DNA of 8,215 nt from JBDRMV01 sp043811795 (GTDB lineage Bacteria > CG03), in contig JBDRMV010000008.1 in the NCBI GenBank assembly GCA_043811795.1, positions 1 through 8,215 on the forward strand. Reading direction: 5' to 3'. Shown piece by piece: positions 6,556 to 8,215 of this stretch (position 1 is the first letter of the stretch; the number at the start of each line of letters is the position of its first letter). The notes under the pieces are model-generated. The model saw nothing but the letters and a program-made list of their open reading frames with translations, was not told the origin of the DNA and searched no databases. A program made the position numbers and the translations under genes.

Positions 6556-6750
6556 AGTTGAGACAGAAGTGGGTATGAAAAGACGTTTGTGGAAAGACAT
6601 TGCGGCGGTGACATTTAGTTTTCCCCGCCTTACAGAAAGTTATTCAGCCCTTTATTCGGAAGAGCAGAATACATCCGCAATGAAAATCTTTGTGTGTTGT
6701 GAGCGGCCGGTGAAATGTTTTAGGGTATCCGGCCTGAGAGGGAGGTTTGT
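6556..6750 (+). promoter_or_regulatory. Long structured 5' leader of the RRM gene
   Basis: About 195 nt between the predicted start site and the RRM gene with no convincing small gene. Two GC stems can form: GGCGG (6604-6608) with CCGCC (6625-6629), and GGCCGG (6705-6710) with CCGGCC (6729-6734). The second ends six bases before the ribosome binding site, close enough to influence access to it. Genes for bacterial RRM and cold-shock proteins often have regulatory leaders; autoregulation or temperature control here is inference only. Confidence 0.35.
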
Positions 6751-6753
6751 GTG
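6740..6753 (+). promoter_or_regulatory. Ribosome binding site and GTG start of the RRM gene
   Basis: GGGAGG (6740-6745) stands 5 nt before GTG 6751, versus 11 nt before ATG 6757. The GTG start also gives the N-terminus 'MNMYVGNL', typical of bacterial RRM proteins, so it is preferred over the ATG. Confidence 0.75.
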
Positions 6754-7044
6754 AATATGTATGTGGGTAATTTGGCTTGGGAAGTCGGCGAAGATGAATT
6801 GCGCAAAGCTTTTGAAGAGCATGGCAAAGTTTCGAGCGTATCTGTCATCAAGGACAAATTCAGCGGAAGATCCCGCGGATTCGGTTTTGTGGAAATGGAA
6901 AATGACGAAGAAGCAAAAGTTGCTATCTCCGCTTTAAATGAAAAAGAACTCGGCGGCAGAAATATCAAAGTCAATGAGGCGAAACCGAGGAAAGACAGAG
7001 ATAGTAGTGACAGAGGGGGAAGAGAAGGCGGTCAGCGCTGGTAA
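6751..7044 (+). CDS. Single-RRM RNA-binding protein with Gly/Arg-rich tail
   Basis: 97 residues from GTG 6751. One complete RNA recognition motif: RNP2 'MYVGNL' at residues 3-8 and RNP1 'RGFGFVEM' at about 42-49, whose aromatic residues stack on RNA bases, ending with the usual 'GRNIKVNEAKPR'. The last 20 residues are a short charged tail with RGG-like pieces ('DRGGREGGQRW'). Size and layout match the small bacterial Rbp family, known from cyanobacteria and many uncultured phyla, in which some members are cold-induced RNA chaperones. It is monocistronic here, with its own likely promoter, leader and terminator. The RNA targets cannot be read from sequence. Identification of the fold is secure. 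Confidence 0.95.
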   Translation: MNMYVGNLAWEVGEDELRKAFEEHGKVSSVSVIKDKFSGRSRGFGFVEMENDEEAKVAISALNEKELGGRNIKVNEAKPRKDRDSSDRGGREGGQRW

Positions 7045-7071
7045 ATTAAAAGAACTAAAAGATTCAATTAT

Positions 7072-7152
7072 ACCGGCCACCTGACCGGTTCGGGCTTTTG
7101 TTAATGCAGGGGTGTGCCCTGCGTGTATATTCCATACAAAAGCAGGTTTTTT
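7072..7152 (+). terminator. Structured terminator region after the RRM gene
   Basis: A small hairpin ACCGG/CCGGT (7072-7089) is followed by a larger structure. Outer arms GCTTTTGT (7094-7101) and ACAAAAGC (7136-7143) enclose an inner 8-bp stem ATGCAGGG/CCCTGCGT (7104-7111 with 7117-7124, one G-T pair, loop GTGTG). Three bases later comes TTTTTT (7147-7152). This fits an unusually elaborate intrinsic terminator 28-108 nt after the RRM stop. Part of a structured small RNA is an alternative. Confidence 0.45.
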
Positions 7153-7229
7153 CGGGGATACCGTAAAGTAAATCCTGAATTCCAAATGTGTCTTAACATT
7201 GCGGCAGGTTGTCGTAATCAGCATTTTTC

Positions 7230-7261
7230 TTGACATAAGGGAACAAAATTGCGAATATAAT
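7230..7261 (+). promoter_or_regulatory. Promoter of the tRNA-Tyr/Gly/Thr-rpmG-tRNA-Trp cluster
   Basis: A perfect TTGACA (7230-7235) precedes GAATAT (7253-7258) at 17 nt and a perfect TATAAT (7256-7261) at 20 nt. Transcription would begin around 7265-7268, just before tRNA-Tyr at 7271, as expected for a stable-RNA promoter. The -10 region is embedded in a 15-nt palindrome, CGAATAT-A-ATATTCG (7252-7266), which could be an operator. Confidence 0.6.
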
Positions 7262-7270
7262 ATTCGTAAT

Positions 7271-7355
7271 GGACAGGTGGGAGAGCGGTTAAATCCAACA
7301 GACTGTAAATCTGTCGCCCGAACGGGCTACGGAGGTTCGAATCCTCCCCTGTCCA
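7271..7355 (+). tRNA. tRNA-Tyr (anticodon GTA)
   Basis: Class II tRNA of 85 nt. Acceptor GGACAGG (7271-7277) pairs with CCTGTCC (7348-7354), discriminator A7355. Anticodon stem ACAGA/TCTGT encloses CTGTAAA, anticodon GTA at 7305-7307. The variable arm uses CGCCCG/CGGGC pairing, and the T-arm is GGAGG-TTCGAAT-CCTCC (7331-7347). CCA is not encoded. Its last 18 nt plus 7 flanking nt are repeated exactly at 7501-7525. Confidence 0.97.
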
Positions 7356-7362
7356 CAAAAGT
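7338..7362 (+). repeat. 25-nt direct repeat, copy 1 (tRNA-Tyr 3' end; att-like)
   Basis: Covers the last 18 nt of tRNA-Tyr (from CGAATCC in the T-loop to the discriminator) and the next 7 nt (CAAAAGT). It is identical to 7501-7525. The identity ends abruptly at both sides (T versus C before, T versus A after). Confidence 0.9.
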
Positions 7363-7500
7363 TTTTAGGAAGGGAGCGAGCCAACTGCTTGGCTCGCGTG
7401 GGGATTCGAAAGCCGGAGCGATGCGCGAGTTTTGCGAAGCAAAGGCGAGCGCCGTGAGGCGGGGCCGCGAAAATCCGCCGTCAGGCGGATTATTTGTGAC
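7363..7500. mobile_element. 138-nt palindrome-rich insert between tRNA-Tyr 3'-end repeats
   Basis: Non-coding body bounded by the two 25-nt repeats. It contains a perfect 9-bp hairpin GCGAGCCAA-CTGC-TTGGCTCGC (7376-7397), a TTTGC-GAA-GCAAA hairpin (about 7431-7443), and a perfect 8-bp hairpin AATCCGCC-GTCA-GGCGGATT (7472-7491). GGATTCGAA (7402-7410) is an inverted copy of the tRNA T-loop segment TTCGAATCC (7336-7344), and also pairs with CGAATCC of repeat copy 2, closing the body. It is more GC-rich than nearby spacers. It cannot encode an integrase. It looks like a miniature, non-autonomous element or the scar of a larger one that entered at the tRNA 3' end. A genome-wide palindromic repeat family is equally possible. 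Confidence 0.55.
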
Positions 7501-7525
7501 CGAATCCTCCCCTGTCCACAAAAGT
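7501..7525 (+). repeat. 25-nt direct repeat, copy 2 (att-like duplicate of the tRNA-Tyr 3' end)
   Basis: Exact copy of 7338-7362, offset 163 nt. It is not part of a second tRNA: no acceptor 5' strand, D-arm or anticodon arm precedes it. Together with copy 1 it gives the attL/attR-like arrangement left by integration into a tRNA 3' end. Confidence 0.9.
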
Positions 7526-7540
7526 AGGTGTTAGGCTGTT

Positions 7541-7611
7541 GCGGGAGTTGCATAGTGGTAGTGCTCCAGCCTTCCAAGCTGGAAGCGGGGGTTCGATTCC
7601 CCTCTCCCGCT
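7541..7611 (+). tRNA. tRNA-Gly (anticodon TCC)
   Basis: Acceptor GCGGGAG (7541-7547) pairs with CTCCCGC (7604-7610), discriminator T7611. Anticodon stem CCAGC/GCTGG encloses CTTCCAA, anticodon TCC at 7573-7575. T-arm GGGGG-TTCGATT-CCCCT has one G-T pair. CCA is not encoded. tRNA-Thr follows after 15 nt. Confidence 0.97.
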
Positions 7612-7626
7612 AAAGAAGAAAAATGC

Positions 7627-7699
7627 GCCAGGGTAGCTCAGTTGGTAGAGCACGTCCTTGGTAAGGACGAGGCCGGCGGTTCAAGCCCGCTCCCTGGCT
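7627..7699 (+). tRNA. tRNA-Thr (anticodon GGT)
   Basis: Acceptor GCCAGGG (7627-7633) pairs with CCCTGGC (7692-7698), discriminator T7699. The D-arm AGCTCAGTTGGTAGAGC is canonical. Anticodon stem CGTCC/GGACG encloses TTGGTAA, anticodon GGT at 7660-7662. T-loop TTCAAGC is flanked by GGCGG/CCGCT. CCA is not encoded. In many bacteria tuf follows this tRNA; here rpmG follows directly. Confidence 0.97.
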
Positions 7700-7712
7700 A
7701 AGTAGAGGTAAT

Positions 7713-7880
7713 ATGGCTGTAGAATCTTTAACGATTGCTTTGCGGTGTCCGGAGTGCAAGAGGAAAAATTATTTTTTCAGAAGAAGCAAAAAGAAAAAAT
7801 ATCCCGGCGGGAAAATAGAGTTGAAAAAGTACTGTTCCCACTGCAGGAAAAGAACTCCGCACAAGCAGGCAAAAGTATAG
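7713..7880 (+). CDS. rpmG: 50S ribosomal protein L33
   Basis: 55 residues, starting 'MAVESLTIALRCPECKRKNY' at ATG 7713 and ending '...HKQAKV'. Normal L33 length. It binds near the E site of the large ribosomal subunit. Two CxxC pairs, C12/C15 ('CPEC') and C41/C44 ('CSHC'), make it the zinc-binding (C+) form; many bacteria also carry a cysteine-free paralogue used under zinc limitation. The middle is highly basic ('RRSKKKKYPGGK'). AGAGG (7704-7708) lies 4 nt before the start. The gene is 13 nt after tRNA-Thr, and its TAG stop (7878-7880) shares two bases with tRNA-Trp, so it must be expressed from the tRNA cluster transcript. Confidence 0.95.
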   Translation: MAVESLTIALRCPECKRKNYFFRRSKKKKYPGGKIELKKYCSHCRKRTPHKQAKV

Positions 7881-7952
7881 GCCCGTAGCACAATTGGCTA
7901 GTGCACCGGTCTCCAAAACCGGGGGTTGGAGGTTCGAGTCCTCCCGGGCCTG
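7879..7952 (+). tRNA. tRNA-Trp (anticodon CCA), overlapping the rpmG stop codon
   Basis: Acceptor AGGCCCG (7879-7885) pairs with CGGGCCT (7945-7951), discriminator G7952, the A1-U72/G73 pattern typical of bacterial tRNA-Trp. Anticodon stem CCGGT/ACCGG encloses CTCCAAA, anticodon CCA at 7913-7915. T-arm GGAGG-TTCGAGT-CCTCC (7928-7944). CCA is not encoded at the 3' end. Its first two nucleotides are the A and G of the rpmG TAG stop codon. Confidence 0.97.
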
Positions 7953-7993
7953 AAATTTTATATGCAGTATTTGCCGGTAAACTCATAGAAAGA

Positions 7994-8215
7994 ATGATTT
8001 CATACAACACTTCTTTAAAAGCGCTGGTAGTGATATTACTATTAAAACTGCCGGTGTTATGCTCAGACCCCGTTGCGCCGAACTGCGAGGCAAATCTTTC
8101 AAATGAGCAGGTCGGCATCGTGTTTGAATGGGACGAGTTTGCAGAAAGAGCTTTTGGCGACAACTTCCGGAGTGGAAGGTATTTTTTGAGATACAGGAAA
8201 TATTCTTTCCCGTAT
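7994..8215 (+). CDS. N-terminus of an unrecognised secreted protein (3' end beyond window)
   Basis: Open from ATG 7994 to the end of the window, 74 residues. 'MISYNTSLKALVVILLLKLP' and the next few residues form a signal-peptide-like stretch (one Lys, then a hydrophobic core to about residue 22). A Cys at 23 is not in a good lipobox (L-P-V-L-C), so signal peptidase I cleavage is more likely than lipidation. The mature start, 'VFEWDEFAERAFGDNFRSGR' followed by 'YFLRYRK', resembles the first strands of a fibronectin type III-like domain ('W-D-x ... Y-x-L-R-Y'), but this is weak. Only a poor ribosome site (AGAAAG) precedes the ATG. It occupies the place where secE often follows tRNA-Trp, and it is not SecE. 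Function unknown. Confidence 0.6.
   Translation, partial: MISYNTSLKALVVILLLKLPVLCSDPVAPNCEANLSNEQVGIVFEWDEFAERAFGDNFRSGRYFLRYRKYSFPY

Noticed and set aside
6539..6754. 71-codon plus-strand frame starting at TTG
   Set aside because: It begins inside the predicted RRM promoter, has no ribosome site, no recognisable domain, and overlaps the RRM start; the region is better read as a leader.
7363..7525. CRISPR array at the repeats in the tRNA cluster
   Set aside because: Only two repeat copies 163 nt apart, one of them within a tRNA gene; no regular spacers and no cas genes.
7199..7534. 111-codon plus-strand frame over tRNA-Tyr and the insert
   Set aside because: It reads through a tRNA and the palindromic insert; no ribosome site and no protein-like composition. 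The insert is better explained as non-coding.
7777..8163. 128-codon minus-strand frame
   Set aside because: It runs antisense through tRNA-Trp, rpmG and the new secreted-protein gene. The 'GGLEPPTPGFGDRC' stretch is the well-known spurious translation of a tRNA complement.

Overview
The window comes from an uncultured diderm (Gram-negative-type) bacterium. It encodes a secreted protein with a C-terminal 'YPNPFNP' FlgD-like/type IX-style sorting domain, followed at once by a PorV/PorQ-type outer-membrane barrel. That pairing, with a single-RRM RNA-binding protein and tRNA genes that never encode CCA, fits lineages such as Omnitrophota, Elusimicrobiota or related candidate phyla. The sequence alone does not settle the phylum.

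Layout. Bases 1-2177 hold the 3' part of a secreted calcium-loop/sorting-domain protein and a PorV-like barrel with a Lys/Glu-rich linker and TPR tail, likely one operon for export to the cell surface. Bases 2302-5521 are a tight, co-directional housekeeping block: tRNA-Glu(CTC), a TrmA/RlmD-family Fe-S rRNA m5U methyltransferase, a UvrD/PcrA-type helicase and tRNA-Ser(GGA), with gaps of only 3-12 nt. Bases 5522-5859 are AT-rich and contain no gene, only an 11-bp inverted repeat. Bases 5860-6528 (minus strand) carry an AT-rich, decayed nucleotidyltransferase-HEPN (MNT-HEPN) toxin-antitoxin locus. The HEPN part is open, but the frame running upstream contains a GSx10DxD nucleotidyltransferase motif with no ordinary start codon, and then an in-frame TAA. 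Bases 6521-7152 contain an RRM protein gene with its own promoter, a long structured leader and a probable terminator. Bases 7230-7952 form a stable-RNA/ribosomal cluster: promoter, tRNA-Tyr(GTA), tRNA-Gly(TCC), tRNA-Thr(GGT), rpmG (L33) and tRNA-Trp(CCA). A new secreted-protein gene begins at 7994 and runs off the window.

Two signals stand out. First, the 3' end of tRNA-Tyr plus 7 flanking bases is repeated exactly (25 nt), 163 nt downstream. The 138-nt body between the copies is full of perfect hairpins and contains an inverted copy of the tRNA T-loop segment, so it looks like a miniature element or integration scar at a tRNA 3' end. Second, the rpmG stop codon TAG supplies the first two nucleotides of tRNA-Trp. 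RNase P maturation of that tRNA would therefore cut inside the stop codon and leave a non-stop L33 message.
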